DNA of 64,000 bases from Vibrio sp. 10N.286.49.B3 (GTDB taxonomy: Bacteria > Pseudomonadota > Gammaproteobacteria > Enterobacterales > Vibrionaceae), in assembly GCF_002873395.1 (NCBI RefSeq), contig NZ_MCUV01000035.1, forward strand, positions 165,121 through 229,120, read 5' to 3'. The translations under genes and the position numbers were made by a program. This document shows, piece after piece, positions 46,325 to 56,694 of this stretch (position 1 is its first letter; each line of letters begins with the position of its first letter). Under the pieces are notes generated by a model. The model saw only the letters and a list, made by a program, of their open reading frames with translations, was not told the origin of the DNA and made no database searches.

Positions 46325-48670
46325 ATGCAGCCATCTGAAATTCTCTCATTAGCTGAACGCCTCATTCCTGTCTACAATGCGAAAGATTTTGAGTACGTTT
46401 TATCTCAATTAACAACAGGAGAATCTCCTTCAGTTAAACTGTTAGTTAAAATGGAATTAAAGCGCATCATGGCACCTTGTTCAAAAAGTATCGACCTTCG
46501 TGGCCGAGTACAAGGTGAATGCCGTGAGTATGAATTAAATGATAAGATTCATTGGCTTGATGATGTGGCCTTCAATGCTTACCACAAAAGTATCAAACGC
46601 TATGGTAGCTATACTGAAGGGGTTTGGGAAACCTTAATAAATACCCGTAATAATTTTCGTGTAATGCATCAAAATGAAGTTAAAACAAAGCAGATTAAAC
46701 TGACCAACCCAAACAGCCCTTATGAAGCTGAAGTGATCACACTTGGCTATGAATTTAAACGTCAAGAAAATCGCTTAAAAGTCGTTTCTCAAGTCAATAT
46801 AACCTTACCTAGAAACCAAAAAATCCATGGTCTAAGTATCGATCTATCTTGCTCTGGTGCAAAATTCAAAGTACCCCGTGCATTTAAATATAATTTAGGT
46901 GATGTCATAGAGGTCAACTTTGTCGCACTCGCTAAAAAGTCGAACATCGAAGGTATCAACAACACCTTTGAATATCGCATTGTTGGGATTGAAGAAGCCA
47001 GTGATAATGACTCAATAAAGTATTTACGAGCTTTAAGGCTTACTGACACTCAAGTTATCGCTCAGGCTATTGAAGAAGCACTAACGACTAACATAAAAAA
47101 AACACGCCACGATAATCAAGATAAGATTTTACAAACACGCAGCCGCAGCTATGAACATATTTATCTCAAACACACTTGTAACCTACCCCTTTTCTTTAGT
47201 GGTAATGAGTTTAAGTTCGCGCTATTAACCGACAATAATCAATCTATTTGGCAATATTGGCACGATGAACGTAATCAGCAAAGTTTAGGCTCACTATTTA
47301 CTCCACAGCGAATAAACAATCTAACGCGACAAGGGATGAAAGAAGGCAGTAGTGTCATTTATTCTTTTACTCATGAGCACCAAGATAAAACCTTATTTTA
47401 CTCGATGATGCTACCTGAGGCCTCACGAGAACAGCGCCAACTTTTCTGGCATATTGGTGCAAAGCGCTCAAGTTGGCGAGCTTTCCGCTTATCCATTTTT
47501 GAGTTAAGCCCAAAAGAAACGGAATCTCTCGCTAAGCACTCTGTCGATTTAGCTAATAATGCTGACAATCTTACGCATTGTGGCATTTTACAAGAGATCA
47601 GCACTGAACAATCAGCACAAGATTATTTACTGACTGAGAAACCTCGTATTGCGAGCAGTGAACTTAATAAATTTCGCCATACAAGGCAGATCATAGGTCA
47701 ACCACAAGGGCTTTATTTCGACGCACAAACTCGACGTAAAGAACCCCGTTATCAATTTAGCTCTCCTTTAGTTATTACGACATCAAAGTCGCAACAGAGT
47801 ACAGGAACGACCATTGATCTATCTAAGCGTGGACTCTACTTATCGCTTGATAATCCATTAACACTAAAAAATGGTGATGTGGTTGATATTAATTTCAAAG
47901 AGCTGCAAAACTACAATAATAAGCTACCTCTGCATAATGTACCTTATGAAGTCATCAGAATTAGCCCTGATGGTAAACAGGTACAATTGGTGATTGAATA
48001 TAGCTCTGAAGTGCAAAAAATCACGGCTTTCTTCCAAGCACTTATTGAGCATAATCAAGAAAAGTTACTTGAAAAAGAAGAGCAACTGCCCAATTACGAA
48101 CTACTTGAAATCTTACATCACTTACTTTTAGCGAGAGTGACCAGTGCACCGATTTTTATCGATAAATTTGAAAATAGCATAAGAACCAAAGCAATTGGGA
48201 TAAACCCACCACTACGCAAACACCTAATGTTGCTATCCAAGCTAGGGCATGAACAAAGGCTATCTTTAGAGCCGATCTTTAAAGGTCGTTCAAATACCTT
48301 GCTTGCTGCTCCAATGAAGAGAATTGAAGGTGCAGAGCCACAGCATCATGAAATCTATCTCGCTGCAGTAAAAAATGGCGACACAATAAAATCAATACAT
48401 ACTTATCTCAGTAGTGATTTTAAACAGGTTAGTGACCGGATTCGTTTTATTAAAAAAGCGAAACAACTGGGAGAGATCCACGTTTTACGGATATCAACAG
48501 CTCCAATATTCAACCCTCTCACCTCTTTGCTGCAAGCTGATATAAATGAGTTAACGCAAATCAGTATGTATCAGGCAGGAAAGTTAGAAAATGAAATTTT
48601 GGCCATGATTGGATACAGTGAAATTGATAATATCACTGAAGAAGTCTTAATTCGTCTTGAACTAACTTAA
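46325..48670 (+). CDS. Large protein with two PilZ domains, PlzC-like
   Basis: This 781-residue cytoplasmic protein is likely to bind cyclic di-GMP. It holds two PilZ motifs. The first is Arg146-x3-Arg150 with DLSCSG at 173-178; the second is Arg471-x3-Arg475 with DLSKRG at 498-503. Each fits the RxxxR...DxSxxG pattern. The N-terminal 140 residues, the middle (about 240-460) and the C-terminal 200 residues match nothing I know. Gene order radA-this-serB matches V. cholerae VC2344 (PlzC) as I recall. No signal peptide or membrane helix is seen. Confidence 0.87.
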   Translation: MQPSEILSLAERLIPVYNAKDFEYVLSQLTTGESPSVKLLVKMELKRIMAPCSKSIDLRGRVQGECREYELNDKIHWLDDVAFNAYHKSIKRYGSYTEGVWETLINTRNNFRVMHQNEVKTKQIKLTNPNSPYEAEVITLGYEFKRQENRLKVVSQVNITLPRNQKIHGLSIDLSCSGAKFKVPRAFKYNLGDVIEVNFVALAKKSNIEGINNTFEYRIVGIEEASDNDSIKYLRALRLTDTQVIAQAIEEALTTNIKKTRHDNQDKILQTRSRSYEHIYLKHTCNLPLFFSGNEFKFALLTDNNQSIWQYWHDERNQQSLGSLFTPQRINNLTRQGMKEGSSVIYSFTHEHQDKTLFYSMMLPEASREQRQLFWHIGAKRSSWRAFRLSIFELSPKETESLAKHSVDLANNADNLTHCGILQEISTEQSAQDYLLTEKPRIASSELNKFRHTRQIIGQPQGLYFDAQTRRKEPRYQFSSPLVITTSKSQQSTGTTIDLSKRGLYLSLDNPLTLKNGDVVDINFKELQNYNNKLPLHNVPYEVIRISPDGKQVQLVIEYSSEVQKITAFFQALIEHNQEKLLEKEEQLPNYELLEILHHLLLARVTSAPIFIDKFENSIRTKAIGINPPLRKHLMLLSKLGHEQRLSLEPIFKGRSNTLLAAPMKRIEGAEPQHHEIYLAAVKNGDTIKSIHTYLSSDFKQVSDRIRFIKKAKQLGEIHVLRISTAPIFNPLTSLLQADINELTQISMYQAGKLENEILAMIGYSEIDNITEEVLIRLELT

Positions 48671-48691
48671 CTTAGTTATATAGTAGAATCG

Positions 48692-48718
48692 TGAGCCTAA
48701 GATGCAACCTTAGGCTCA
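48692..48718. terminator. Hairpin between the PilZ gene and serB
   Basis: TGAGCCTAAG (48692-48701) pairs perfectly with CTTAGGCTCA (48709-48718) around ATGCAAC, between convergent genes. Only short T runs follow (ATTCAT), so it is a likely but not ideal two-way terminator. Confidence 0.65.
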
Positions 48719-48730
48719 TTCATACCATGA

Positions 48731-49711
48731 TTACGGTTTTGGCTGCCAACTAACTTTTTTCTGCTGAGCAAGTACGCCGGATAAGATACAAAGAACCCCA
48801 CCTAAACCAGAAAAACGTACGGCGGCTTGTGCTGCATGCTCCACTGCTGGTTTTGCATGATAAGCGATTCCCAAACCAGCTGTTGTCATCATAACGAGAT
48901 CATTAGCCCCATCACCAACCGCGAGTGTGTTATGAACTTCAATCTCGTACTTATCAGCCAGCTCAACTAAAATATCAGCCTTGGTTTGTGCAGAAACAAC
49001 ATCACCAATAAGCTTACCGGTTAATTTACCATCAATGATTTCTAATTGGTTTGATTGAGCAAAATCGAGATCTAAAGTATCTTGAAGGTAATCGGAAAAA
49101 TAGGTAAAACCACCGGATGCAATTGCCGTTTTCCAGCCCAGTGATTTAAGCGTATTAACCAATTCTTCTAGGTCCGGCATAAAAGGCAGTCCTGAACGAA
49201 CTTGCTCTAATATGCTCGCATCTGCACCTTTTAAAGCGCCAACTCTTTGACGTAAACTCTGTTCAAAATCGAGCTCACCTTGCATCGCTTTTTCAGTAAT
49301 ATTAGCAACCATTTCACCGACGCCTGCTAATTTTGCGATTTCATCAATACACTCAATTTGTATGGCCGTTGAGTCCATATCCATAACAATAAGGCCAGGT
49401 CTTGATAAATCAGGAACCTCTGATAAGCTCGCATAATCTAACTTGATTGACTGCAAAAACTGCTCATGTGCTGCAGTTAACTCACCGGCCATTAAAGCCA
49501 CTTCATAATACCCGACTTTCCATACATCTAAAATCTGGCTATTCTTGTTTACAGATAAATCCATTTGATCAAAATATTGAGGATCTAAGTATTCAGAAAA
49601 AACAATCCAACTACCTTTTGATCTTACCAATGGGCTTACCGCTATCACTTCTGGCAAACGTTTTTGTAATGAAGTATGCTTTTTTATGGGTAAAGCTTGT
49701 AAAACATCCAT
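48731..49711 (-). CDS. serB: Phosphoserine phosphatase
   Basis: SerB removes phosphate from phosphoserine in the last step of serine synthesis. The 326 residues include an N-terminal ACT-like region and a HAD phosphatase domain. The HAD nucleophile motif is Asp111-Met-Asp113-Ser-Thr. ASGGFTYF gives motif II, and AVGDGANDLVMM gives the metal-binding motif IV. AAGGA lies nine bases before the ATG. It is divergent from the ytjB gene, an arrangement shared with E. coli. Confidence 0.96.
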   Translation of the reverse strand: MDVLQALPIKKHTSLQKRLPEVIAVSPLVRSKGSWIVFSEYLDPQYFDQMDLSVNKNSQILDVWKVGYYEVALMAGELTAAHEQFLQSIKLDYASLSEVPDLSRPGLIVMDMDSTAIQIECIDEIAKLAGVGEMVANITEKAMQGELDFEQSLRQRVGALKGADASILEQVRSGLPFMPDLEELVNTLKSLGWKTAIASGGFTYFSDYLQDTLDLDFAQSNQLEIIDGKLTGKLIGDVVSAQTKADILVELADKYEIEVHNTLAVGDGANDLVMMTTAGLGIAYHAKPAVEHAAQAAVRFSGLGGVLCILSGVLAQQKKVSWQPKP

Positions 49712-49829
49712 GATTCTAATTCCTTATTAACCTAACAAGACGTTAACCTATTGCAATTTAAAAACGCAAGTCTCAATATGTATAAAATGCTAATTTCTTC
49801 AATTTTTCCTCTTAATTGGACACACGTAT

Positions 49830-50438
49830 ATGATAGATGACTCTCTATTCTCAATTCGAAATGCACTTCGTGTGATCACACTTATAGTAATTGGCGGGTT
49901 ATTTTTCTTCACCATAAAAAATAGCGCAATGATCAGTAAGGGAAATGAGCAAATCCAAGCTAGGCAGCTAGAAACATTAACCAAGGTATTAAGCTCACAA
50001 GCTGCATTATCAGCTAGTACGATGATCGCAGAGCAAGATCAAGAGCGCTTACTGCTACTCACCAATCAACTCGCACAAGATCGACTGGTATTTGATGCAA
50101 CAATTTATGATGCAGAAGGCATTCGACTTGCATCGAGTGACGGGGCTATGTCGGCAAGAGAAGTGCTAGGGCTAGATACACCTTTATCAACCGCAAGTAT
50201 TGGTCGCCAGCAATTAGTGGAACCGGTATTTAGTAACCATGCCATTATTGGCTTTGTGCGACTTACCTTTGAAACAGGTAAGGTCACAGCCATATCCGAT
50301 CACCATTACCGAAAAAGTGATCGCAATATGTATATCATGCTCTTAATGAGCTTTCTGACAGGTATTATGCTCATATTAGTTGCTTACAATAAGCCAAGAA
50401 GACCTCAAGAAAATTTACTTCTTAGAAGTCACACATAG
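49830..50438 (+). CDS. ytjB: YtjB (AhpA/SMP) family membrane protein
   Basis: This 202-residue inner-membrane protein has two helices (about 15-33 and 167-184) around a periplasmic domain (LSSQAALSASTMIAEQDQERL, FDATIYDAEGIRLASSDG). It matches the SMP/YtjB family, which in E. coli also lies divergent to serB. The fold resembles the sensor part of signalling proteins, but no output domain is present. The role is uncertain. The ribosome site is weak. Confidence 0.82.
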   Translation: MIDDSLFSIRNALRVITLIVIGGLFFFTIKNSAMISKGNEQIQARQLETLTKVLSSQAALSASTMIAEQDQERLLLLTNQLAQDRLVFDATIYDAEGIRLASSDGAMSAREVLGLDTPLSTASIGRQQLVEPVFSNHAIIGFVRLTFETGKVTAISDHHYRKSDRNMYIMLLMSFLTGIMLILVAYNKPRRPQENLLLRSHT

Positions 50439-50444
50439 ATAAAA

Positions 50445-50478
50445 GGCCTCGATATGACTATCGAGGCCTCATTTTTAG
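50445..50478. terminator. Two-way terminator between ytjB and deoB
   Basis: GGCCTCGATA (50445-50454) pairs perfectly with TATCGAGGCC (50459-50468) around TGAC. TCATTTTTA follows on the plus strand and AAAA precedes, which gives a T run on the minus strand. Confidence 0.85.
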
Positions 50479-50516
50479 CTTAACAACTATCTGTAAAATA
50501 CTAGCTGAGATTAGTA

Positions 50517-51737
50517 TTATAGAAAATTCGTTCCATAATCCATCGCGGATACACCAAAGTAGTGCGCTAAACTTTGTCCAATGTCGGCGAAAGTATCGCG
50601 ACGACCTAGAGAGCCTGCTGGCACGTTATGACCATAAACAATCACTGGGATATGTTCACGAGTATGGTCACTACCAGGCCAAGTTGGGTCACAACCATGA
50701 TCTGCAGTAAGAATTAGCACATCGTCTTCTTCCATCATATCAATGATTTCATTAATACGACTATCAAAATACTCTAGTGCGGCTGCATAACCTGCAACAT
50801 CACGACGGTGTCCATAGGCCGAATCAAAGTCAACAAAGTTAGTAAATACAATCGTGTTATCACCAGCGGCTTTGATCGCTTCTTTCGTTGCATCAAACAG
50901 CGCAGGAATCCCGGTTGCTTTTGTTTTCTGAGTAATACCACAACCGGCATAAATATCAGAAATTTTACCAATAGAGTGAACGTCACCACCCTTCTCGTCG
51001 ACTAGCTTTTGCAGTACGGTTGCTGCAGGTGGCTCAACCGATAAATCACGACGATTACCTGTTCGTTCAAACTGACCTTTACCAGAACCAATAAACGGAC
51101 GAGCAATAACACGACCGATATTATAACTTTCCAATTCTTCACGAGCGATTTGGCACAGATCCAGTAAATTTTGTAGACCAAACGTTTCTTCATGACAAGC
51201 AATTTGGAAAACAGAATCAGCAGAGGTATAGAAAATTGGCAAGCCCGTTTTCATATGCTCCTCGCCTAATTCATCCAGAACCTGTGTTCCTGATGCATGG
51301 CAGTTACCTAAGTAGCCTGATAAACCAGCACGCTTTAAAATGCTATCTGTCAGCGCTTTAGGGAAGCTATTTTCCTTCTCTGTAAAGTAGCCCCAATCAA
51401 ATAAAACGGGAACACCTGCAATTTCCCAGTGACCTGATGGTGTATCTTTGCCAGATGACAGTTCAGCGGCATGCCCATAAGCACCGATAACTTCAACGTG
51501 TGTATCCATACCTGGAGCAAAGTGACCTGTCGACTCTTTATGAGCCATCGCCAAACCGAGCTTAGAAAGGTTTGGCAATGTTAGTGGCCCTTTACGGTCG
51601 GCGTTGTCAGCTAATCCCTTTTCACAATGTTCAGCAATATGACCCATAGTATCTGAGCCAACATCACCAAACTTAACTGCATCCGCAGACTCGCCAATAC
51701 CAAATGAATCTAAAACTAAAATAAATGCTCTTTTCAT
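50517..51737 (-). CDS. deoB: Phosphopentomutase
   Basis: DeoB interconverts (deoxy)ribose 1- and 5-phosphate in nucleoside breakdown. I chose the ATG at 51737 ([17 protein letters not shown]), as in E. coli; the frame extends only through a TTG. It has 406 residues of the alkaline phosphatase superfamily. Metal-site segments are [20 protein letters not shown] (phosphorylated Thr), [14 protein letters not shown] and [20 protein letters not shown]. It is the third gene of deoC-deoA-deoB. No deoD follows; a terminator does. Confidence 0.96.
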   Translation of the reverse strand: MKRAFILVLDSFGIGESADAVKFGDVGSDTMGHIAEHCEKGLADNADRKGPLTLPNLSKLGLAMAHKESTGHFAPGMDTHVEVIGAYGHAAELSSGKDTPSGHWEIAGVPVLFDWGYFTEKENSFPKALTDSILKRAGLSGYLGNCHASGTQVLDELGEEHMKTGLPIFYTSADSVFQIACHEETFGLQNLLDLCQIAREELESYNIGRVIARPFIGSGKGQFERTGNRRDLSVEPPAATVLQKLVDEKGGDVHSIGKISDIYAGCGITQKTKATGIPALFDATKEAIKAAGDNTIVFTNFVDFDSAYGHRRDVAGYAAALEYFDSRINEIIDMMEEDDVLILTADHGCDPTWPGSDHTREHIPVIVYGHNVPAGSLGRRDTFADIGQSLAHYFGVSAMDYGTNFL

Positions 51738-51787
51738 CGTATTCACCAACTAATTGCTATGACGGTGCTTATTTGTGCACGCTTTAT

Positions 51788-53116
51788 CTACACGTCTTCA
51801 GAACGGATCTGGCGATAAACATCTGGCGTTGCCTGATACTCTCCACCCACTGTAATCGCGCTTTGTAATGCTTTGGCTGCTTCTTGCCACTGCTCTTCAT
51901 TGCGAGCGTGGATCACCGCTAGCGGCTTATCTGCACTTGCGATCTCACCTAAGCGAATGAAGTTATCGAAACCAACGGCATAGTCAATGCTATCTGCAGC
52001 AACACGACGACCACCACCCATACCAACAACAGCCATGCCAATAGCACGTGTATCCATCGCTGATACTACGCCACTTTGTTGTGCAAATACTGGCTTAATA
52101 ATATCTGCTTTTTCTAGGTAGCTATCGTAGTTTTCAACAAAGTCCGCAGGGCCACCAAGACCAGCAACCATCTTGCCAAAACACTCGGCTGCTTTACCGT
52201 TATCTAGCACTGTCATTAGCTTCTCACGCGCTTCAACAGAGTCTTTAGCTAGATTGGCCAGCACTAACATTTCTGCACATGAAGCCAGTGTTATTTCCAG
52301 CAAGCGAGGATTACGGTATTGACCCGTTAGAAAGTCAACCGCCTCTCTAACTTCTAATGCATTACCTGCTGATGAAGCCAACACTTGGTTCATATCCGTA
52401 AGAATCGCTGTCGTCTTTGTACCTGCGCCATTAGCAACAGCCACAATCGATTTAGCTAGCTCTTCTGAAGTTTCATAGGTAGGCATAAATGCACCAGAAC
52501 CAACCTTAACATCCATCACAAGAGAGCCAAGACCTGCTGCTAGTTTTTTAGAAAGAATTGAAGCTGTGATCAGTGAAATATTATCCACTGTTGCTGTGAT
52601 ATCACGTGTGGCATAAACACGCTTATCAGCCGGAGCAAGATCACCTGTTTGACCAATAATAGCCACACCAGCATCCTTGGTTACTTGACCAAAGACATCG
52701 TTCGTTGGAGTAATGTTATAACCTGGAATCGACTCTAACTTATCCAGTGTTCCGCCAGTATGGCCTAAACCACGACCAGAAATCATTGGAACAAAACCGC
52801 CACATGCTGCGACCATAGGACCAAGCATTAAAGACGTTACATCCCCAACACCACCGGTTGAATGCTTATCAACAATTGGACCACCAAAGTTCATGTGTTC
52901 CCAATCAATAACCATGCCTGAATCACGCATTGCACAAGTTAATGCAATACGTTCAGGCATCGTCATTTCATTAAAAAAGATAGCCATTGCAAATGCGGCA
53001 ATTTGACCTTCTGAAACGGTCTCATCGGCTACACCTTGAATAAAGAAGTTAATTTCTTCTGTGCTAAGTACTTCATTGTCGCGTTTTTTACGGATAATTT
53101 CTTGAGGTAGATACAT
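51788..53116 (-). CDS. deoA: Thymidine phosphorylase
   Basis: DeoA splits thymidine with phosphate to thymine and deoxyribose 1-phosphate. The 442 residues fit the family. Marks are [18 protein letters not shown], the phosphate-binding [32 protein letters not shown], the KVGSGAFM site and [20 protein letters not shown] strong GGGAGG site precedes the ATG. It lies between deoC and deoB in one operon. Confidence 0.97.
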   Translation of the reverse strand: MYLPQEIIRKKRDNEVLSTEEINFFIQGVADETVSEGQIAAFAMAIFFNEMTMPERIALTCAMRDSGMVIDWEHMNFGGPIVDKHSTGGVGDVTSLMLGPMVAACGGFVPMISGRGLGHTGGTLDKLESIPGYNITPTNDVFGQVTKDAGVAIIGQTGDLAPADKRVYATRDITATVDNISLITASILSKKLAAGLGSLVMDVKVGSGAFMPTYETSEELAKSIVAVANGAGTKTTAILTDMNQVLASSAGNALEVREAVDFLTGQYRNPRLLEITLASCAEMLVLANLAKDSVEAREKLMTVLDNGKAAECFGKMVAGLGGPADFVENYDSYLEKADIIKPVFAQQSGVVSAMDTRAIGMAVVGMGGGRRVAADSIDYAVGFDNFIRLGEIASADKPLAVIHARNEEQWQEAAKALQSAITVGGEYQATPDVYRQIRSEDV

Positions 53117-53208
53117 TAGATCCTCCCAAACTCATTTGAGCATAATGATAAAGTAAAGAGGTAATGTGGAGTGGCAATACACCACTCCATTAAACAGACT
53201 AATTGTAA

Positions 53209-53985
53209 TTAGTACGCTGCAGGATCTGCAGTTTGATCTGTTACTTCTAATGTATTAAGTAGGTTTGTTAGTAAGCTGGAAGCACCAAAACGGTAGTGCA
53301 TGTTATCAGCCCACTCAGCGCCTAGTAGCTCATCAGCCATTGCTAGGTAAAGCGCTGCATCTTCTGCTGTACGTACGCCACCAGCTGGTTTGAAACCAAC
53401 CGTTTTTGCTACACCCATATCACGGATAACTTCAAGCATCATACGTGCAAACTCAGGCGTTGCGTTAACAGGAACTTTACCTGTTGAAGTTTTGATAAAG
53501 TCAGCACCAGCTTCGATACAAATTTGAGAGGCTTTTTTGATCAACCCTTCTTCTTTTAATTCGCCAGTTTCGATGATCACTTTAAGTGTAATATCACCAC
53601 AAGCTGCCTTACACTGCTTGACAAGCTCAAAGCCAACTTCTTCGTTACCAGACATTAGCGCTCGGTATGGGAATACAACATCAACTTCATCTGCACCGTA
53701 AGCAACTGCTGCTTTAGTTTCCGCAACAGCGATAGCAACATCGTCATTACCGTGTGGGAAGTTAGTTACAGTAGCAATACGTACTTCTGGCGTACCTTGC
53801 TCACATAGTGTCTTTTTCGCAATAGGGATAAAGCGAGGGTAGATACAGATCGCTGCTGTATTACCTACTGCTGTCTTAGCATCGTGACAAAGTGCGATAA
53901 CCTTTTCGTTAGTATCATCGTCATTTAATGTCGTTAAATCCATAAGTTTAAGTGCACGTAAAGCTGCTGCTTTTAAATCGCTCAT
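53209..53985 (-). CDS. deoC: Deoxyribose-phosphate aldolase
   Basis: DeoC splits deoxyribose 5-phosphate to acetaldehyde and glyceraldehyde 3-phosphate. The 258 residues form a TIM barrel. The Schiff-base lysine lies in [15 protein letters not shown] ([13 protein letters not shown] precedes), and a second active lysine lies in [20 protein letters not shown] precedes the ATG. It is the first gene of the deo operon; its promoter lies in the 396-base gap upstream. Confidence 0.97.
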   Translation of the reverse strand: MSDLKAAALRALKLMDLTTLNDDDTNEKVIALCHDAKTAVGNTAAICIYPRFIPIAKKTLCEQGTPEVRIATVTNFPHGNDDVAIAVAETKAAVAYGADEVDVVFPYRALMSGNEEVGFELVKQCKAACGDITLKVIIETGELKEEGLIKKASQICIEAGADFIKTSTGKVPVNATPEFARMMLEVIRDMGVAKTVGFKPAGGVRTAEDAALYLAMADELLGAEWADNMHYRFGASSLLTNLLNTLEVTDQTADPAAY

Positions 53986-54280
53986 TTCTATCTCCGATCA
54001 ATATATTCAATAGTTAGCTACTTTGCCTTTCACCATCTAAGTAAGTGAAATAAGCACAGTAACAACAAATGAACGGACTTGGTTCCTTGAAGACTTAACT
54101 CCCCTAGAAAAAGAGTTAATTGCTATCCTTGTCACCGCACAGTTAGTCTGTTTGGTTTTATGCACCACTGTAAATTGCTGGGTGTCTAACTTGTATAGAA
54201 ATAACTTAACTCCTTTAAGTCATTTTAACTACATCTATACATTATAGGTCTTTCTTCATAAACGGTAGTGCTGATACAAA

Positions 54281-54296
54281 ACGCAAACGGTTTACA
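54281..54296. promoter_or_regulatory. LacI-family-like operator before deoC
   Basis: ACGCAAACGGTTTACA matches 9 of 11 fixed positions of the PurR pattern ANGCAANCGNTTNCNT. It could be a PurR or CytR site for the deo operon. It lies about 300 bases from the deoC start, which is far, so its use is uncertain. Confidence 0.35.
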
Positions 54297-54305
54297 TCTA
54301 AAAAA

Positions 54306-54340
54306 ACAAAAAAACCCCGCAGCAATTTCTTGCTACGGGG
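54306..54340 (-). terminator. Terminator of nupC
   Basis: On the minus strand CCCCGTAGCAA pairs with TTGCTGCGGGG (one T-G pair) around GAAA, followed by a long run of T (54301-54314 on the plus strand is A-rich). Confidence 0.9.
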
Positions 54341-54381
54341 TTCTATTCAGTGACGTCTATATAATCTAACTCAGCTTTCGA

Positions 54382-55644
54382 TTAGAAAGATAAGAAGAAG
54401 CCAGCGATAGTCGCTGCCATCAAGTTAGATAAAGTACCAGCGATAACCGCTTTAACACCCATGCGAGCGATGTCAGAACGACGGTTAGGAGCAAGACCAC
54501 CTAAACCACCAAGTAGAATCGCAACAGAAGAAAGGTTAGCGAAACCACAAAGTGCGAATGCAATGATTGCTTGAGTTTTCTCAGTCATTACTTGACCAGT
54601 TGCCGCTACAACTTGAGCGTTCTCACCAACGTAAGGAACAAAGTTTAGGTAAGCAACGAATTCGTTAACAACCGTCTTTTGACCTAGGAAAGTACCCGCA
54701 ATTGTTGCCTCTTCCCAAGGAACACCAATGATGAATGCAAGTGGCGCAAATACCCAACCAAGAATCAATTCTAATGTTAAGTTTTCCATACCAACCCAAC
54801 CACCGATACCGCTTAGGATACCGTTGATTAGAGCAATCAAACCGATGAATGCTAGTAGCATTGCACCTACGTTTAGAGCAAGTTGTAGGCCAACTGAAGC
54901 GCCACCAGCTGCAGCGTCAATTACGTTCGCTGGTTTTTCATCTTCAGCGATATCGTTATCATTGAAGTCTTGAAGAGGCTCATCAGTTTCTGGTTTGATG
55001 ATTTTAGCAAAAAGTAGACCACCAGGAGCTGCCATGAAAGAAGCCGCTACTAGGTACTCTAGTGGTACACCCATTGATGCATAACCTGCTAGTACACCAC
55101 CAGCAACAGATGCTAGACCACCACACATTACAGCAAACAGCTCAGATTGAGTCATTTTTGGTACAAACGGACGAACCACTAGTGGTGCTTCAGTTTGACC
55201 AACGAAAATGTTCGCTGCTGCTGACATTGATTCCGCACGAGAAGTACCTAGTGCTTTTTGAAGACCGCCACCAAGAATCTTGATAACCCACTGCATTACA
55301 CCAATGTAGTAAAGTACAGAGATAAGTGCAGAGAAGAAGATTAGTGTAGGTAGAACTTGGAAAGCAAAAATGAAACCAATACCGTCAACTGAGAAGTTAA
55401 CTAAGCTTCCGAATAGGAAACCTGTTCCATCTTTACCGTAATCGATAACATTACCAACACCAGCAGAGAAGCCAGCAAGTAAATCGCGACCCCAAGGGAT
55501 GTAAAGTACAAACGCACCTAGTGCGAATTGGATAGCAAAAGCGCCACCCACAGTTCTTAAATTAATTGCTTTGCGGTTGTCTGATAGTAGGACAGCGATA
55601 GCGATTAACGCTACCATGCCGACTAGGCTCATAAACATGCTCAT
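54382..55644 (-). CDS. nupC: Concentrative nucleoside transporter NupC
   Basis: NupC imports nucleosides with a cation gradient. The 420 residues closely match the V. cholerae transporter vcCNT as I recall it. Marks are [85 protein letters not shown], the NEFVAYLNF motif and [19 protein letters not shown]. It feeds the deo pathway just downstream but is separated by its own terminator. A CRP-like site and a TATAAT box lie upstream. Confidence 0.97.
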   Translation of the reverse strand: MSMFMSLVGMVALIAIAVLLSDNRKAINLRTVGGAFAIQFALGAFVLYIPWGRDLLAGFSAGVGNVIDYGKDGTGFLFGSLVNFSVDGIGFIFAFQVLPTLIFFSALISVLYYIGVMQWVIKILGGGLQKALGTSRAESMSAAANIFVGQTEAPLVVRPFVPKMTQSELFAVMCGGLASVAGGVLAGYASMGVPLEYLVAASFMAAPGGLLFAKIIKPETDEPLQDFNDNDIAEDEKPANVIDAAAGGASVGLQLALNVGAMLLAFIGLIALINGILSGIGGWVGMENLTLELILGWVFAPLAFIIGVPWEEATIAGTFLGQKTVVNEFVAYLNFVPYVGENAQVVAATGQVMTEKTQAIIAFALCGFANLSSVAILLGGLGGLAPNRRSDIARMGVKAVIAGTLSNLMAATIAGFFLSF

Positions 55645-55712
55645 GGTTTATGACTTCCTTATTAAGTTATTTATTGGCGAGTAACAAAGTGTGGTGCTGA
55701 TAAAGCGTGGCA

Positions 55713-55718
55713 ATTATA
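55713..55718 (-). promoter_or_regulatory. -10 box of the nupC promoter
   Basis: The minus strand reads a perfect TATAAT here, 69 bases before the nupC start. The -35 position (TACTTT) is poor, which is usual for an activator-dependent promoter. An inverted repeat CCCCAT/ATGGGG (55726-55747) overlaps the -35 area. Confidence 0.5.
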
Positions 55719-55791
55719 CGCATGCCCCCATCAATAAAGTAATGGGGCTCTCACACTTTATGACCTCATCCGACAGACATTGAGTCATAAA

Positions 55792-55807
55792 TGCGATCCA
55801 GATCACA
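55792..55807 (-). promoter_or_regulatory. CRP site before nupC
   Basis: TGCGA-TCCAGA-TCACA differs from the CRP consensus TGTGA-N6-TCACA at one of ten positions. Its centre is about 93 bases from the start expected for the TATAAT box at 55713-55718, a helical phase allowed for class I activation. Confidence 0.6.
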
Positions 55808-55839
55808 CAAGCAAACGAGTGCATTCATCATTTATACAT

Positions 55840-56622
55840 TTAGATTGGAGTGATTTCACATATTTTTAATGCTTGGTGACTATTTTTCCACAAGGCTAAA
55901 GAAACCGTTTGCGCTGACTCCATACGCAACAACACGAGTTCTTTAAGCACTAATGGGAGATATTTAGGGTGATTGTTTAACCCTTGATAACCACAAATTG
56001 GCATATCAGGAGCATCCGTTTCAAGTACTAAAGCCGATAGCGGTAGTTGCGCTATTGCCTTTCTTGTTTTTGCTGCTCTAGGGTAAGTAATGCTTCCTCC
56101 CACTCCGATGAAAAAGCCCATTTTCACCCACTCCATTGCTTGCTCAAAACTGCCAGTAAAGCCATGCAAAATCCCCCCACATGAAAATTTATGCCGCTTA
56201 ATTATCTGTATAAGTCGGTTGTGTGACTTACGGCAATGCAGAATTAAAGGTAGCTTATAGTCAATGGCGAGTAAAATTTGCGTACTTAATATCTCTTCTT
56301 GAACACTTTGGCTAACCTCAGAAGAAAAATCTAAGCCACACTCCCCAATGGCAACACATCGTGGATCTCTCTTCACTAATTGGCGCTGCAATGACGATAT
56401 TTGTTGGTGATAATTCGAATCAATAAAGCGTGGATGGATGCCCAATGCATAATAAATGCCTACATACCTGCTCGATAAATCCATCACTCGCTGCCAATTT
56501 GAGCTATCAACACTCGGCAAAACGATTTTCTGTACCCCTGCTAGCTGAGAACTTTGATATTCACGTTCAAAATCAGGTGCAAAAACATCAAAATCAAAAT
56601 GGCAATGTGTATCAAACAACAC
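55840..56622 (-). CDS. TatD family metal-dependent hydrolase
   Basis: TatD-family enzymes are metal-dependent nucleases with a TIM barrel. I chose the GTG at 56622: AAGGA lies eight bases before it, it gives the usual start just before LFDTHCHFDF, and the 260 residues fit the family. The longer frame would run through the prfC terminator. Metal-site segments are FDTHCHFDF, IGECGLDF, LILHCRKSH, GILHGFTGS and VLETDAPD. The substrate is unknown. It is close to the YjjV branch of the family. Confidence 0.88.
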   Translation of the reverse strand: MLFDTHCHFDFDVFAPDFEREYQSSQLAGVQKIVLPSVDSSNWQRVMDLSSRYVGIYYALGIHPRFIDSNYHQQISSLQRQLVKRDPRCVAIGECGLDFSSEVSQSVQEEILSTQILLAIDYKLPLILHCRKSHNRLIQIIKRHKFSCGGILHGFTGSFEQAMEWVKMGFFIGVGGSITYPRAAKTRKAIAQLPLSALVLETDAPDMPICGYQGLNNHPKYLPLVLKELVLLRMESAQTVSLALWKNSHQALKICEITPI

Positions 56623-56660
56623 AGCAATAATCCTTATACTTTCAATAGCTTCAGAAACGT

Positions 56661-56694
56661 AAAAAGCGTCTACTGTATAAACAATAGACGCTTT
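56661..56694 (-). terminator. Terminator of prfC
   Basis: On the minus strand AAAGCGTCTA pairs perfectly with TAGACGCTTT around a 12-base loop (56663-56694), ending in TTTTT. It lies between prfC and the TatD-family gene. Confidence 0.85.

Larger units (their letters stand above)
53986..54381. other. Gap between nupC and deoC, deo promoter region
   Basis: This 396-base gap holds the nupC terminator (54306-54340), a LacI-family-like operator at 54281-54296 and the deo promoter. TTAACTC (54095-54101) and GAGTTAA (54113-54119) are inverted repeats in the likely leader. I see no gene in it. Confidence 0.6.

Noticed and set aside
56669..56690. LexA-like TACTGTATA near the TatD-family gene
   Set aside because: The second half of the LexA box is missing and the bases are the loop and arm of the prfC terminator.
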